IMG/VR virus record: IMGVR_UViG_3300017719_000004
Span: 1 to 64,000 of that record
Length of the DNA: 64,000 bases
Source of the DNA: a virus
Reading direction: 5' to 3' (one strand)
The translations under genes and the position numbers were made by a program. Positions 31,800-41,083 of the stretch are shown here, one piece after another; the stretch's first letter is position 1; each line of letters starts with the position of its first letter. The notes under the pieces were generated by a model. That model saw only the letters and a program-made list of their open reading frames with translations, was not told where the DNA came from and ran no database searches.

Positions 31800-32846
31800 T
31801 TACTTCATCCCAAGGGCTTTCAAATACTGGGTCATTGAAGCAGATGCCTCAACACCAGTCTCTGAGGTCACGCCCTCAGACAGTGTTTCCACTTTGTTAG
31901 AAACTGACTTTTGCTCACCGGGAAAATACGATTCCTTCAGTGTAACCAGCTTCTCACGATAAGATTCTTCACCCTCAAACTCAACACCTTCAGACAATGC
32001 GATTAGTTTCTCTCTTTGTGTTACAGCAAGACCCTCGGTTACTTCACGGAAAATTCCATCAGCTGTAGATTCGCCAAGGCGCTTGTTAAGAGAAATGTTA
32101 GCTTCGATCTGTTCGTTAAGTCTGCCTTCCATTTCATCAAGTTTGGAGACCATACTCTCCAAGACATCATATTTCTCATCAGGGATGTGTACATAATGAT
32201 CTTCAAATAGACCTCTCATTCCTTGCAGGAACGATTCGGTCATTTCGGTCTTGAGACCGTGCTCAACTTCAATCTTGTTCTCGGAGATCCACTCTTCAGA
32301 AACATACTCAAGGTATGCATCGACGCGCTCTACGAGTTCTGACTTAACAGACTCAAGATGTTCGGTAAGTTGCTCTTCGTATTGTGCAGCCATCTCTTCT
32401 TGGACTTCGGTTACTTTAGCAGTAACTACAGCCTCAAAGATTGTGCGGGCTTTTAATTGAAACTCTTCGGAAAGTTCTTCGCCGCCAAAAAGGGCAGAAA
32501 GATCTTCTTCAATATCAACAGAAGGAGTTGCCTCCTCTTGCGTGGACTCATCTTCAGCTACAACTTCTTGCTCGCCTTCTACTTCGACGGTATCGCCAGC
32601 AGAAAGACTTTGCATTGGTTCGGCAGCTTTAGCGCCACGATTTACGACATCTTTAACAGTTTTAACTTTGGGTTCTGCGAGTTTCGCTGAATCATCGTCG
32701 GCTTTGTAGTTCTCGGGGGTAGGCCCACCAAGATCTTGTACAGCAGCCAAACCAGTTCCAGGATCAGAAAGCTTAGGCATAGCCTCAGCTCCTTTCGCAC
32801 CCCTTGTTACGGGATTTTCCATTTCTTGTAATTCCTTAGCGGACAT
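31800..32846 (-). CDS. 22: Prohead core scaffold protein gp22
   Basis: Internal scaffold for prohead assembly, later degraded by gp21. 348 residues, very acidic and helical, with a long coiled-coil middle (about 120-250) and short L/I-x-E sites suited to gp21 cleavage. T4 gp22 is 269 aa; the extra length is an N-terminal low-complexity region. The start has GGAGAG and a perfect TATAAATA late promoter 46 bases upstream. Confidence 0.9.
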   Translation of the reverse strand: MSAKELQEMENPVTRGAKGAEAMPKLSDPGTGLAAVQDLGGPTPENYKADDDSAKLAEPKVKTVKDVVNRGAKAAEPMQSLSAGDTVEVEGEQEVVAEDESTQEEATPSVDIEEDLSALFGGEELSEEFQLKARTIFEAVVTAKVTEVQEEMAAQYEEQLTEHLESVKSELVERVDAYLEYVSEEWISENKIEVEHGLKTEMTESFLQGMRGLFEDHYVHIPDEKYDVLESMVSKLDEMEGRLNEQIEANISLNKRLGESTADGIFREVTEGLAVTQREKLIALSEGVEFEGEESYREKLVTLKESYFPGEQKSVSNKVETLSEGVTSETGVEASASMTQYLKALGMK

Positions 32847-32891
32847 TGGTGAACTCTCCGATTAGATCGTTATCTAGATATAATCTATATT

Positions 32892-32899
32892 TATTTATA
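32892..32899 (-). promoter_or_regulatory. T4-type late promoter for genes 22-23
   Basis: A perfect minus-strand TATAAATA between gene 21 and gene 22, with a second ATAAATA overlapping by four bases. Confidence 0.8.
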
Positions 32900-32901
32900 A
32901 A

Positions 32902-33552
32902 TTAGAGACTTGACAGGAACTTGTTGAATAATGCCAACTTGTTCTCCTGCAATGCTCTTTCATCAACTAGGGTATTAATTTGCTTGTATGTCTTCTCCAC
33001 GAGTTTTTCGCGGACAATACTACCATCCATTACCCAGTCTTTTCCTTCCATGATTCCCGATACAAATGCATCAGGTGCGGAGGGGTCTGCTACAATATCA
33101 GCAGCAGTTGCAAGCATAAAATCGTTAGAAACGATCTTAATACCATTCTCATTTACCGCTAAAGTTCCAAGACCACGGGAAGAAACTCCCAACTTGACAC
33201 CTTCATCAATAAGATTTTGTGCAATCTTACCCATGGGGGTGTTGAGAATTTTAGCTTTACCTACAAAATTAGTTCCCTCTTCTCTGAGAGATGTAATTTT
33301 ATGAGATACGCGATCCAGGTTGAGGGTAGGTCCTTCAGGATGTCCAAGTTCTCCAAGAGCTCTGCCTTTACCGACAAAACTTTCGTTGTAACGACTGACT
33401 TCCCTACGGAGAGTATCCATAGGATACATCCGACCATTGCGGTTCTGGATGTCACCCTGTAGGAAAACTCCCTCAATATACATTGATTTCACGCCTTTGC
33501 GTTCTTCAACGATAACTTCAACCTGTTCGATTTCTTCCGTGATAAGTTTCAT
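32902..33552 (-). CDS. 21: Prohead core protease gp21
   Basis: The serine protease that processes head proteins during maturation. 216 residues (T4: 212). H in G-E-L-G-H-P-E-G near residue 69 and S in L-G-V-S-S-R-G-L near 150 match the conserved catalytic His and Ser of this family, with A-T-A-A-D-I-V-A-D-P-S-A-P-D following. Head gene order 20-x-x-21-22-23 is as expected. Confidence 0.95.
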   Translation of the reverse strand: MKLITEEIEQVEVIVEERKGVKSMYIEGVFLQGDIQNRNGRMYPMDTLRREVSRYNESFVGKGRALGELGHPEGPTLNLDRVSHKITSLREEGTNFVGKAKILNTPMGKIAQNLIDEGVKLGVSSRGLGTLAVNENGIKIVSNDFMLATAADIVADPSAPDAFVSGIMEGKDWVMDGSIVREKLVEKTYKQINTLVDERALQENKLALFNKFLSSL

Positions 33553-33557
33553 TGTTT

Positions 33558-33827
33558 TTATGCGGTAAATCCTACTTTTGCACCTTTTACTGTTGTGGCA
33601 CTAGCAAACACACATTGCGTTGGTTGTTTTTCCAAAAATTCAACCGAACCTGCTGCCATCGTCATAGAACCAATAGCAGTTCCACTTTGAGTTTCAACAA
33701 GACTTACGACTGCCGTAGCTGCTGCAGTATTTACTAAACGAACAACTGTTGCTTGAGTAAAACTAGTTGCGGCACCAGTTGTTGTCGGACAAGCAATTTC
33801 TGCTCCCTTTAATAAGGTTCTTGCCAT
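33558..33827 (-). CDS. Small beta-rich putative head protein (89 aa)
   Basis: Rich in Ala, Thr and Val with alternating hydrophobic strands (A-T-V-V-R-L-V-N, A-V-V-S-L-V-E-T, T-T-V-K-G-A-K-V-G-F) and hardly any charge, as in small beta-barrel virion proteins. The ATG overlaps the stop of the gp67-like gene (TAATG). It sits where T4 has gene 68. A decoration or core role is inference. Confidence 0.6.
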   Translation of the reverse strand: MARTLLKGAEIACPTTTGAATSFTQATVVRLVNTAAATAVVSLVETQSGTAIGSMTMAAGSVEFLEKQPTQCVFASATTVKGAKVGFTA

Positions 33828-33997
33828 TATTCTTGGTCCTCGGTTTCTTGAGATGGTTCACCAAATAAATTAGCTGCAGATGGTTGACGCAAAGCGTCTA
33901 CTTTAGAGGCAGCTTTTTGGTAAAGGAGATCTTTAATTTGGTCACTAATATTCACAGCAGACGAATCCGTCGCAATCATATTTACTAGTTCTTCCAT
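33827..33997 (-). CDS. Small acidic protein, possible gp67-like prohead core protein (56 aa)
   Basis: Directly after portal gene 20, the place of T4 gene 67. The product is acidic and helical, ending in Q-E-T-E-D-Q-E, which fits a small core peptide precursor, but similarity to T4 gp67 is not evident by eye. Transcribed from a GATAAATA late promoter 24 bases before the ATG. No strong Shine-Dalgarno site. Confidence 0.5.
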   Translation of the reverse strand: MEELVNMIATDSSAVNISDQIKDLLYQKAASKVDALRQPSAANLFGEPSQETEDQE

Positions 33998-34020
33998 GGA
34001 TATAAGTCAGATATATAACT

Positions 34021-34028
34021 TATTTATC
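34021..34028 (-). promoter_or_regulatory. Late promoter overlapping the gene 20 stop
   Basis: Minus-strand GATAAATA; the first two bases belong to the TGA stop codon of gene 20. It feeds the gp67-like, 89-aa and protease genes. Confidence 0.65.
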
Positions 34029-35682
34029 AGATTTCCCCTTCTGATGCTTTTGGTAATTGGGGTTGCGGAGATTGACCTGGCAATGCATTAGGGTCTTCTT
34101 GTCCCTGTAGCATTGGGTCTCCTGCTTCCATCTCAAGCATTTGTTGATTTGGATCTGGGAGAACTCCAGACGCAATTTCTTCTTCAATTTGTTGATCAAT
34201 CTCAACAATTTCTTGATCTCTTTGGCGCAGAACTTGACGCCGAATATACTCGGTAGAGTAATAGCGTCCTGCATAAGGTTCAATCATTGCAAGAAGTCCT
34301 AAACGACCTTCAAGTAATTCTTTATCTTTAAGCTCTGCAAAGTGATTATCATATAAGAAGTCAAACTGAATGTGCTCAGACATCACTTCCCAATCTGAGG
34401 GAGTAACAACATTCTTAAGGAGTAGTTGTGTCTTGAGCATATCCATAAACATTGCACTAAAACGCTTACGGAGACGACCAACAAACTTAGAGAACTTTAG
34501 TTCATCTCTTAAAATTTCAGAAGAACGACCGAGATTGAAACCATCACCAGAACCAGCGATTCTAGATTCAGGCACACCTAAAGATCTATAGAGTTTGGAT
34601 TGGAAGTATTCAATATCAGCAAGTTCGCCAAGATTTTGACCACCAGGAAGTGTGGTAATTTCTGTGCCACGACCACCCTCACGGCGAGGAAGCCAGAAGT
34701 CTTCCAGCATACTCATCATTTTTTTGTCGTCACGAATCTCACCGCTGTTGGAATCATACACCAACTTATTACGGTAGCGCATCATTACTTCACGAAGGTA
34801 TTGCTCTGCTTTTACCTTAGGAAGATTGCCAACATCAATGTAGAAAATACGGCGCTCTGGTGCGCGTGACAATCTATAGATGACAAGAGAATCTTCAATC
34901 ATTCTAAGTTGATTGAGAGACTTGATTGCCTTGTGAAGATATGAAAGACCTGATCCTTTATTTCTATCTACAAGACCAGAAGTGCAATATGTAATAGCAT
35001 CTTTTGAAATCTTAATTCCCTTCATAGCAGTGCTACCACCAGGGGAAGCAATGTTTGTTGGGTATTGGGGTTTGGGAGTATACATGAAATACTCCTCAAT
35101 TTCTGGGAAGTATACTTTTTGTTCTTCTCTTACACCACCGCTATTGAAAATATCATTCCGATCATCTTTTTTCTTTTCTTTACGCACATAGCGCATTTTG
35201 AGAGGGTCAATATATCTAAGCTCTTGAATACCTTCTTTTGGATTTTGAATGTCAATTACTTTATTGTAGTATAGTCTACCATCGACATACCAATTTCTAA
35301 AAATCTCATGAGACTTGAGATCAAAGTCTAAAAGATCTTTAATGTGCTTAAATTCTTTGCGGATGATATTTTTAATACCATCACTCGCATTAAGATTTTC
35401 TAGATCAATCTCTACTGGAGAATCATTTTGATCCGAAACAATAGCTTCATTTACAACATCTTCGATCGCATTATCCACCTCTGGGTGGAGAGACATCTCT
35501 CTATATCTTCTGATCAGTTCATGCTCTGATTTGTAGATACCTTCAATATCTACAACTTGACTAGAAAAACCCCCTTGGATATAGTAATCAGCCCCACCCT
35601 CACCTGTAGTGGGAATGGGACTGACTACACCCTTGGGGGTCTTTTCATTATCTTCAATAGAAAATCCGAAGAGTTTCGACAT
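34027..35682 (-). CDS. 20: Portal vertex protein gp20
   Basis: The dodecameric portal through which DNA is packaged and to which the neck attaches. 551 residues (T4: 524). The family pattern is clear: Y-R-E-M-S-L-H-P-E-V-D-N-A-I-E-D-V-V-N-E-A-I near 60, L-S-Y-L-H-K-A-I-K-S-L-N-Q-L-R-M-I-E-D-S, R-A-P-E-R-R-I-F-Y-I-D-V-G, and L-P-R-R-E-G-G-R-G-T-E-I. Preceded by a GATAAATA late promoter that overlaps the gene 19 stop. Confidence 0.97.
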   Translation of the reverse strand: MSKLFGFSIEDNEKTPKGVVSPIPTTGEGGADYYIQGGFSSQVVDIEGIYKSEHELIRRYREMSLHPEVDNAIEDVVNEAIVSDQNDSPVEIDLENLNASDGIKNIIRKEFKHIKDLLDFDLKSHEIFRNWYVDGRLYYNKVIDIQNPKEGIQELRYIDPLKMRYVRKEKKKDDRNDIFNSGGVREEQKVYFPEIEEYFMYTPKPQYPTNIASPGGSTAMKGIKISKDAITYCTSGLVDRNKGSGLSYLHKAIKSLNQLRMIEDSLVIYRLSRAPERRIFYIDVGNLPKVKAEQYLREVMMRYRNKLVYDSNSGEIRDDKKMMSMLEDFWLPRREGGRGTEITTLPGGQNLGELADIEYFQSKLYRSLGVPESRIAGSGDGFNLGRSSEILRDELKFSKFVGRLRKRFSAMFMDMLKTQLLLKNVVTPSDWEVMSEHIQFDFLYDNHFAELKDKELLEGRLGLLAMIEPYAGRYYSTEYIRRQVLRQRDQEIVEIDQQIEEEIASGVLPDPNQQMLEMEAGDPMLQGQEDPNALPGQSPQPQLPKASEGEI

Positions 35683-35712
35683 TTTAAATATTTTGTCTTT
35701 GATATCAAAGAC

Positions 35713-35720
35713 TATTTATC
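35713..35720 (-). promoter_or_regulatory. Late promoter overlapping the gene 19 stop
   Basis: Minus-strand GATAAATA beginning within the gene 19 TGA codon, about 31 bases before the gene 20 ATG. This is the same stop-codon/promoter arrangement as at 34021. Confidence 0.7.
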
Positions 35721-36339
35721 AAGCGACATCTCCACCATTTCCGGCAGATTCCCACCACTGTACTTGAAGAGTAACTGTGAACTCTTCAACAGCGTCTGCA
35801 GAATCGTAAGATAGGTCTAACTGTGAGATGTTAGTTGGGAAGACACTATAGAATTTATAGGTTCTAAGAACGGGAAGATTTTGATCCGATTCCTGAGAAT
35901 TAGGTGCAACCGCAGATCTGCCTAATTGATAAACATATGCATCTTTGGTGTAGCTTTCAGGATTAGTAGTACCCGAATTATCAGATACTTTCGACATAGA
36001 ATTCATCCATCTCTCAAAAGAAGAGCGGATTGCAAAGTCCGTGTCGTTAATAACTGTAATAGTCCATTCGTCAAAGGTTCTGTCACCAGCGATCTTAAGA
36101 GTACGACCTCTAAAAGGAACACTAATTGGTGCAATGTTTGACGCGGGAAGAGCAGCTGCCTTCACAAGAAATCTTGCTTTTGCATCAAGATCATTTACTG
36201 AGGAATCTACTACTCCATCTGGAAATGCCAAGACCACCTCAAAGAGGTTAGGTCTTGCAATACCACCAGACAGTCTTGACTTAAACTTGTCAATTGTCCT
36301 GTCTGAAGTCTTTGGGGGATTTTGTTGGTTGATAGCCAT
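35719..36339 (-). CDS. 19: Tail tube protein gp19
   Basis: Polymerises into the inner tail tube. 206 residues (T4: 163). The conserved P-F-R-G-R-T-L-K-I-A-G-D-R-T-F-D-E-W-T-I-T-V-I-N-D-x-D-F and R-S-S-F-E-R-W-M-N core is the gp19 signature. The start has AGGAG. It follows the sheath gene in the canonical 18-19 order. Confidence 0.95.
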   Translation of the reverse strand: MAINQQNPPKTSDRTIDKFKSRLSGGIARPNLFEVVLAFPDGVVDSSVNDLDAKARFLVKAAALPASNIAPISVPFRGRTLKIAGDRTFDEWTITVINDTDFAIRSSFERWMNSMSKVSDNSGTTNPESYTKDAYVYQLGRSAVAPNSQESDQNLPVLRTYKFYSVFPTNISQLDLSYDSADAVEEFTVTLQVQWWESAGNGGDVA

Positions 36340-36374
36340 TGTTTGGGTTCTCCTATGAGTTTAGTATAAGGCGA

Positions 36375-38741
36375 TCAAACTCGACCAATAACTTCTTCAA
36401 AACTGACTCCGGTGCGGGTAGCAACGAATGTCAGACCGATGAAGTTAATCGACCTAGCAGGTTTGATAAAGATGTCAGCAACAAATTCGTTGTTGTCAAT
36501 TACCGCAGCAGTGTTATTTGTCTCATCGCAAATTACTACGAAATCGGTAACACCTCTCTTAGATTGTACATCGCGAAGGAAAGGTTCAACAATATTCAAG
36601 AAGTTGAGTCTCGTAATCTCATCGTTGAACTCAAAGAGTTGATCTCTTGCAGCGGCTGAGATTGCTTTCTCTAAGTAAATAAACAGACGACGGACATTGA
36701 TTCTGTCGAATGCTGAGGATTTACCAAGAGCTGTCTTATCACCGAAGAGGACAATACCAGCACCGGGCGAGAAGATTACAGGGTTAACTCTTGCGGAGTA
36801 TAACTTATCTCTTTCAGCTTGTGAGGGGGTGTACGCTAATTTTACAGCGTTGAGGATTGCGCCTCTTGTAGTTCCACCCGGCGAGAACCAGGGGAAGTTA
36901 TTGATATCATTCCTAGCACAAAGGCCAGCAATATCACCATTAAGGGGTACATAACGGAACGCTTTACTAAAGCGATCATACATGTACTTATAACCACTAT
37001 CAAGAATAGCGTAAGAAGATGAGGATACTGAAGAGTAGAATGCAGTTACAGCGGAAGTAACAGTATCGGAACTTAGCGTTAGGTCTTCTCCATCTCCAGA
37101 TGTAGCAAGGAATGCTTGTCTATGGGGAGAGATGCATGCAACACAATCTTTTCTAAGTTCTGCGACTGCAATTAGTTTATTTGCAAGAGCTTGTGATGCC
37201 TCTCTACCGTGAGCAGCAGATCCCATCATCAGGAAATCTAACTCGTATGCATCTTTATTTGCAAGAAGATCATAACCACTAGAAAGGTCTCCTACGCTTA
37301 CGCTAAGAGCACCTGTACTATTGATTCCAGATTTGCCGCCGTAGTTAAGACCATTAGCAAATGATGCTTGATAGTTTCCGATGGAAGCGAAAGAAACATT
37401 CTCAGTGTCTTGATCCCATGCAACATCAGTCTTAGGATCAAAGTCTGCATCCAGGTCTGTTGTTACAATACCTGCAGGAGCTCCACCACCAAATGCATAC
37501 TGACTAGCAACTTCAAGAAGTTTTCTCCAGTAAGAAGAAGAACCAGCAGAGTATACGGAATCTTTTGCTTTAGATGCTGAGATATACTTCTCAAGAAGTG
37601 TACCAGCGTTACCGGTAATTTTACCAGCATCGTCAATTAGGGCAACATGAACTTCATCGTTCTTGGCGTTTCTAGCTGCAGCGAATGAAGAAGTACCGGG
37701 TCTATCTGCAAGGGAGTTCCAAGCAATTGTAGATCCGTTGCTAAGAGTGATGGTTTGACTATCGAACCAATCGGTAGCACCAGTGTAATCAATGTCTCCG
37801 TCATATGCTGCAGCTGCAGTCCAACGAGCATCTCCACTAGTAATACCTGCACCAGTCAGAGCTGTGAAGAAATCACTGGATGCGAAACTAGAACCGTAAG
37901 CAACTGTTCCTGATACCCAACCATTTTTAGAAGCACCTACACTGGACTGAACATGCAGTGAGAATGAACCAGTGTTCTGGAATTCGTAAACTCCACCAGG
38001 AGTATACTCAACAGAAGTTTCTGTTCCAGCAGAACTGACATGTGATACAAGCTTGACTGAAACTTGACCCGAACCAACTTCTGTGATTACACCCTTAAGG
38101 TATCCATCAAGCAGTGAGGTAGCGCCAACACCAGCAACAACTGTTCCAGCAGGTACTGCCTGAGTGACACCCAGACCTACAGTCAGATCAATATCTGAAA
38201 TACCGTTTTCGTATCCGGCAACAGCAGCAAGACCGCCATTAGCAGTAGAAGAAAATCCAAGAACAGCACTAGTGTCAACACCAGTGATGACTTGATCTGC
38301 AAGACCGTCTAGAACGGCAACCTTAATTCCATTTGCCCAGGAACCAGGGTTTCTAGCAGCAAGAACAACATTACTAATGTTGTTTTCAGAATATCCTTTA
38401 TTGATATAATCGTCTACGCTTTTAATCGTGACGCTGCTAGCAGTACCAACAAAGGAGTTCTTGAGCTCTGTATCGTTAGATCTAACAACGCGAAGTACGC
38501 CGCCATATGCTAGGTACGATGAAGCTGTCAACCAATATTCGTAGTGGTTGCTGTCTTTGTATGGTGAACCGAAGGTCTCTAGAAGATCCGCCTCGGTTTC
38601 GATAAGTGTGGGTTTCTCGACTGGTCCTTTTGCAAAGGGAGCTACGATACCTGCAGCTAGAGTAGAAGTGGGGTCTACTCTACCTTGGGTTAGGTCAACT
38701 TCCTTTACGACAATTCCAGGAGATGCTAGGTTGAGCGGCAT
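36375..38741 (-). CDS. 18: Tail sheath protein gp18
   Basis: The contractile sheath subunit. 788 residues, longer than T4 (659); the extra length lies in the variable middle domains exposed on the sheath surface. N-terminal L-A-S-P-G-I-V-V-K-E-V-D-L-T and the C-terminal W-F-S-P-G-G-T-T-R-G-A-I...N-P-V-I-F-S-P-G-A-G-I-V-L-F-G-D-K-T and R-L-F-I-Y-L-E-K-A-I are diagnostic. GGGAG precedes the ATG, and a CTAAATA motif lies 37 bases upstream. Confidence 0.97.
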   Translation of the reverse strand: MPLNLASPGIVVKEVDLTQGRVDPTSTLAAGIVAPFAKGPVEKPTLIETEADLLETFGSPYKDSNHYEYWLTASSYLAYGGVLRVVRSNDTELKNSFVGTASSVTIKSVDDYINKGYSENNISNVVLAARNPGSWANGIKVAVLDGLADQVITGVDTSAVLGFSSTANGGLAAVAGYENGISDIDLTVGLGVTQAVPAGTVVAGVGATSLLDGYLKGVITEVGSGQVSVKLVSHVSSAGTETSVEYTPGGVYEFQNTGSFSLHVQSSVGASKNGWVSGTVAYGSSFASSDFFTALTGAGITSGDARWTAAAAYDGDIDYTGATDWFDSQTITLSNGSTIAWNSLADRPGTSSFAAARNAKNDEVHVALIDDAGKITGNAGTLLEKYISASKAKDSVYSAGSSSYWRKLLEVASQYAFGGGAPAGIVTTDLDADFDPKTDVAWDQDTENVSFASIGNYQASFANGLNYGGKSGINSTGALSVSVGDLSSGYDLLANKDAYELDFLMMGSAAHGREASQALANKLIAVAELRKDCVACISPHRQAFLATSGDGEDLTLSSDTVTSAVTAFYSSVSSSSYAILDSGYKYMYDRFSKAFRYVPLNGDIAGLCARNDINNFPWFSPGGTTRGAILNAVKLAYTPSQAERDKLYSARVNPVIFSPGAGIVLFGDKTALGKSSAFDRINVRRLFIYLEKAISAAARDQLFEFNDEITRLNFLNIVEPFLRDVQSKRGVTDFVVICDETNNTAAVIDNNEFVADIFIKPARSINFIGLTFVATRTGVSFEEVIGRV

Positions 38742-38777
38742 CTTTAACTCCCAATAGAATCCAATTTTGTCTACTAA

Positions 38778-38784
38778 TATTTAG
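38778..38784 (-). promoter_or_regulatory. CTAAATA late-type motif before gene 18
   Basis: Minus-strand CTAAATA in the 82-base gap between the zinc-finger gene and the sheath gene. No ATAAATA is present there, so this variant is the best late-promoter candidate for gene 18. Confidence 0.45.
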
Positions 38785-38823
38785 AGTTTAGACCTTTTTG
38801 AGTGGGGAAACCATACATGAACA

Positions 38824-39054
38824 CTACCAATCTGGATAGCACCAATACAATAATCTATCTTTTTGTTTCCTTGTCATAACTACTCTTTCTTTAGTGCATG
38901 ACTTGCATTCATATGAATATGCTGATGGAGAATCACCTCTATCTTTATGAGTTCTATAAAAATCATTCATCAAATCTTTCATCTTATTGCAAGTCCTACA
39001 TTTCCTTTCAGAAAGATATAGATGACCTAACTCAAATTCATCATCTAGTTCCAT
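38824..39054 (-). CDS. Small zinc-ribbon protein (76 aa)
   Basis: The ATG at 39054 overlaps the gene 17 stop (TGATG). C-R-T-C near residue 19 and C-K-S-C near 50 form a four-Cys zinc ribbon separated by a basic and aromatic stretch (F-Y-R-T-H-K-D-R-G) similar to small HNH-like or ribbon proteins. A basic C-terminus follows. It is a putative nucleic-acid binder coupled to the large terminase; function unknown. Confidence 0.65.
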   Translation of the reverse strand: MELDDEFELGHLYLSERKCRTCNKMKDLMNDFYRTHKDRGDSPSAYSYECKSCTKERVVMTRKQKDRLLYWCYPDW

Positions 39055-40718
39055 CAATTGTAATCCCACATATAAGACATGTCACCATATGTTGATGACA
39101 TCTCCTTATCTACAGTCCACCTATCTCCACCTTCAACAAATGACTCATCATCTAATCCATCACTGATAAATCCAAAAGGTGCCATATCTTGTTCGATCTG
39201 ATCTTTCTGATCTTCATAGATTCTCTTGCGGACATCATTGTCCGTCATCTCTCTGAAGTAATCTTGAGCCACTAACCATGCAAAAATAACCAAACACATT
39301 GCAAGGTCATCGTGACATCCATCTTCCGCTTCCCACGATTGTTTTTTCTGAATAAATGTTGTCAATTCTGCAATGATATCATAATCACTGGTTACTAGCT
39401 TATCTTCTTCTATTAATGCCTTTAGATTTGAACAACCAGTCTTCTTTACAGCAGCAGTCATTCGGACACCCAGTTGGGTTTTCTTACCACTGAAACCTGT
39501 ACCTACTTGTTGACCTGCTCTACCTCTCATAGAGCACATCAGCATATTCTCATATTCTAGATCGTATTGTAAAATTGATGAAACCTGTTCTCCAATATCA
39601 TTAACCTCAACCAATACATAAGCATTGTTATAAGCTTTCGCCATATCCAAAATAATATTTGGGAATAGCATGGGCTTAATTTCATTATTCTTATATCTTG
39701 CTACAGTTTTATATGGGAACTCTGAAATATCAAAAATTACAAATGCCGAATAGTCATGATCAATGCCACGCGCAGTGTCAACAGTTACGATATAATCACG
39801 ATCCTTCTGTGGTTTTTCATATACCACGAGTCCCTTTCCATTATTCTGTATTGGATCGTCAAAAACAAGGTTTCTTAATTTAGCAACACTAATCAAAGTG
39901 TCAACAGATCCAAGGAATTCACACTCAAACTCAACTTTGAACTGCTGATCTGAGGTGTTGGCAATGGTCTGTGCTTTCCATTTAGCATCCCTACCAGGGA
40001 CTTCAGACCAGTGAACTTCTGTAGCCGTATATTCGTTCTTCCCTCTCTGTGCATCGTGCCAGTATCTGTAAAAATGGTTCATGCCGTGAGGCGTTGAAAC
40101 CATGATTACCTTTGTGCTTTTACCAGAAGTAATAGTAGGATAAACAGAGGCAAAGAACGACTCTGCAATATGATTTGGAACGAACGCAAACTCATCGAGG
40201 AAGATGATATTAAACGACATACCTCGGACAGCACTTGCAGATGTAGATGCTGCCAATATCTTACTGCCATTTTCTAGCTCCATGCTGCCTTTATTCCAGG
40301 ATAGAATACCCTGTTGCATCCACTTTGGCAAGTTCTCGTATGCAGTTTGTAACCTACTTAAAAGCTCTCTTGCTGTTGCTGCTTTGTTGGCAAGTATACC
40401 GACATTGACACTATCGTTAAAAACAATGAAATGTAAAAGATAAGATACGCAAGTTGTAGACTTACCAGTCTGTCTTGGCATCTTACAGATATTAAATCGT
40501 TTCTCATGGAAGTTGCGGATTAATTTTTCTTGAAATCCCCACATCTTAAAAGGTACAAGACCTTCATCCAGAGAAACAATTTTTACATAGTTCTTTGCAA
40601 AATATACTGGGTCATCTTTACATTTTAAATATTCTTTGACATCTTCTTTGGAAAATTCTACAGAAGTATTTGCTTTTTTTAGGTTAGGATTACCTAAGTA
40701 AATTTCATTTGAAGACAT
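39054..40718 (-). CDS. 17: Terminase large subunit gp17
   Basis: The packaging ATPase and headful nuclease. Walker A K-M-P-R-Q-T-G-K-S-T is at about 79-88, Walker B N-I-I-F-L-D-E-F-A near 167-175, and the RNase H-like nuclease begins V-T-V-D-T-A-R-G near 308-315, with V-E-V-N-D and H-D-D-L-A downstream acidic residues. 554 residues (T4: 610). Its start codon overlaps a 27-aa membrane peptide gene (TAATG). Confidence 0.97.
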   Translation of the reverse strand: MSSNEIYLGNPNLKKANTSVEFSKEDVKEYLKCKDDPVYFAKNYVKIVSLDEGLVPFKMWGFQEKLIRNFHEKRFNICKMPRQTGKSTTCVSYLLHFIVFNDSVNVGILANKAATARELLSRLQTAYENLPKWMQQGILSWNKGSMELENGSKILAASTSASAVRGMSFNIIFLDEFAFVPNHIAESFFASVYPTITSGKSTKVIMVSTPHGMNHFYRYWHDAQRGKNEYTATEVHWSEVPGRDAKWKAQTIANTSDQQFKVEFECEFLGSVDTLISVAKLRNLVFDDPIQNNGKGLVVYEKPQKDRDYIVTVDTARGIDHDYSAFVIFDISEFPYKTVARYKNNEIKPMLFPNIILDMAKAYNNAYVLVEVNDIGEQVSSILQYDLEYENMLMCSMRGRAGQQVGTGFSGKKTQLGVRMTAAVKKTGCSNLKALIEEDKLVTSDYDIIAELTTFIQKKQSWEAEDGCHDDLAMCLVIFAWLVAQDYFREMTDNDVRKRIYEDQKDQIEQDMAPFGFISDGLDDESFVEGGDRWTVDKEMSSTYGDMSYMWDYN

Positions 40719-40801
40719 TATTTTCTATAAGGTAGTGGCCAAGTAATATGCATTGCAAAGCATAGCAATGAGACAAAAGAAAATACAAATATTACACTCA
40801 T
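40718..40801 (-). CDS. Tiny membrane peptide coupled to gene 17 (27 aa)
   Basis: The ATG at 40801 overlaps the previous stop (ATGA), and its TAA overlaps the gene 17 ATG. The product is one hydrophobic helix (V-I-F-V-F-S-F-V-S-L-L-C-F-A) with a short polar end. It may serve mainly as a translational relay, or be a real single-pass peptide. Confidence 0.4.
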   Translation of the reverse strand: MSVIFVFSFVSLLCFAMHITWPLPYRK

Positions 40802-40950
40802 GATCTTAATTTTATATCGCAGGTTAGTTCGCAGTTTTCGCCTTGAAACTCAGAGTCTGGGATAAAGGGAGCAGATCCACAGACAGCACTTCTACACCAC
40901 CGTGTTATGTCACTTTCATATTTCTTTTCAGTATTATTTTGCTCACCCAT
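40798..40950 (-). CDS. Small four-Cys protein (50 aa)
   Basis: The ATG at 40950 lies eight bases inside the end of the preceding 46-aa gene; another in-frame ATG at 40965 would add five residues and has AGGAG nearby. Cys residues occur as W-C-R...V-C-G and N-C-E-L-T-C, suggesting metal binding or disulfides. No family recognised. Confidence 0.5.
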   Translation of the reverse strand: MGEQNNTEKKYESDITRWCRSAVCGSAPFIPDSEFQGENCELTCDIKLRS

Positions 40951-41083
40951 TCGATTCTCTTTCATCAACTCCTAGTATATAGTAGATACAATAGAATGCC
41001 CCTGCGAGAGCAAGTGCTACCATAAAGATCACTGACCATACAGGATCGTTTACATTAGTATGTGGTTGTAATAGTAAATTCAT
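40943..41083 (-). CDS. Small single-pass membrane protein (46 aa)
   Basis: The ATG at 41083 overlaps the stop of the 678-aa gene. A short polar start is followed by a 22-residue hydrophobic helix (W-S-V-I-F-M-V-A-L-A-L-A-G-A-F-Y) and an acidic tail. Function unknown. Confidence 0.5.
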   Translation of the reverse strand: MNLLLQPHTNVNDPVWSVIFMVALALAGAFYCIYYILGVDERESNG

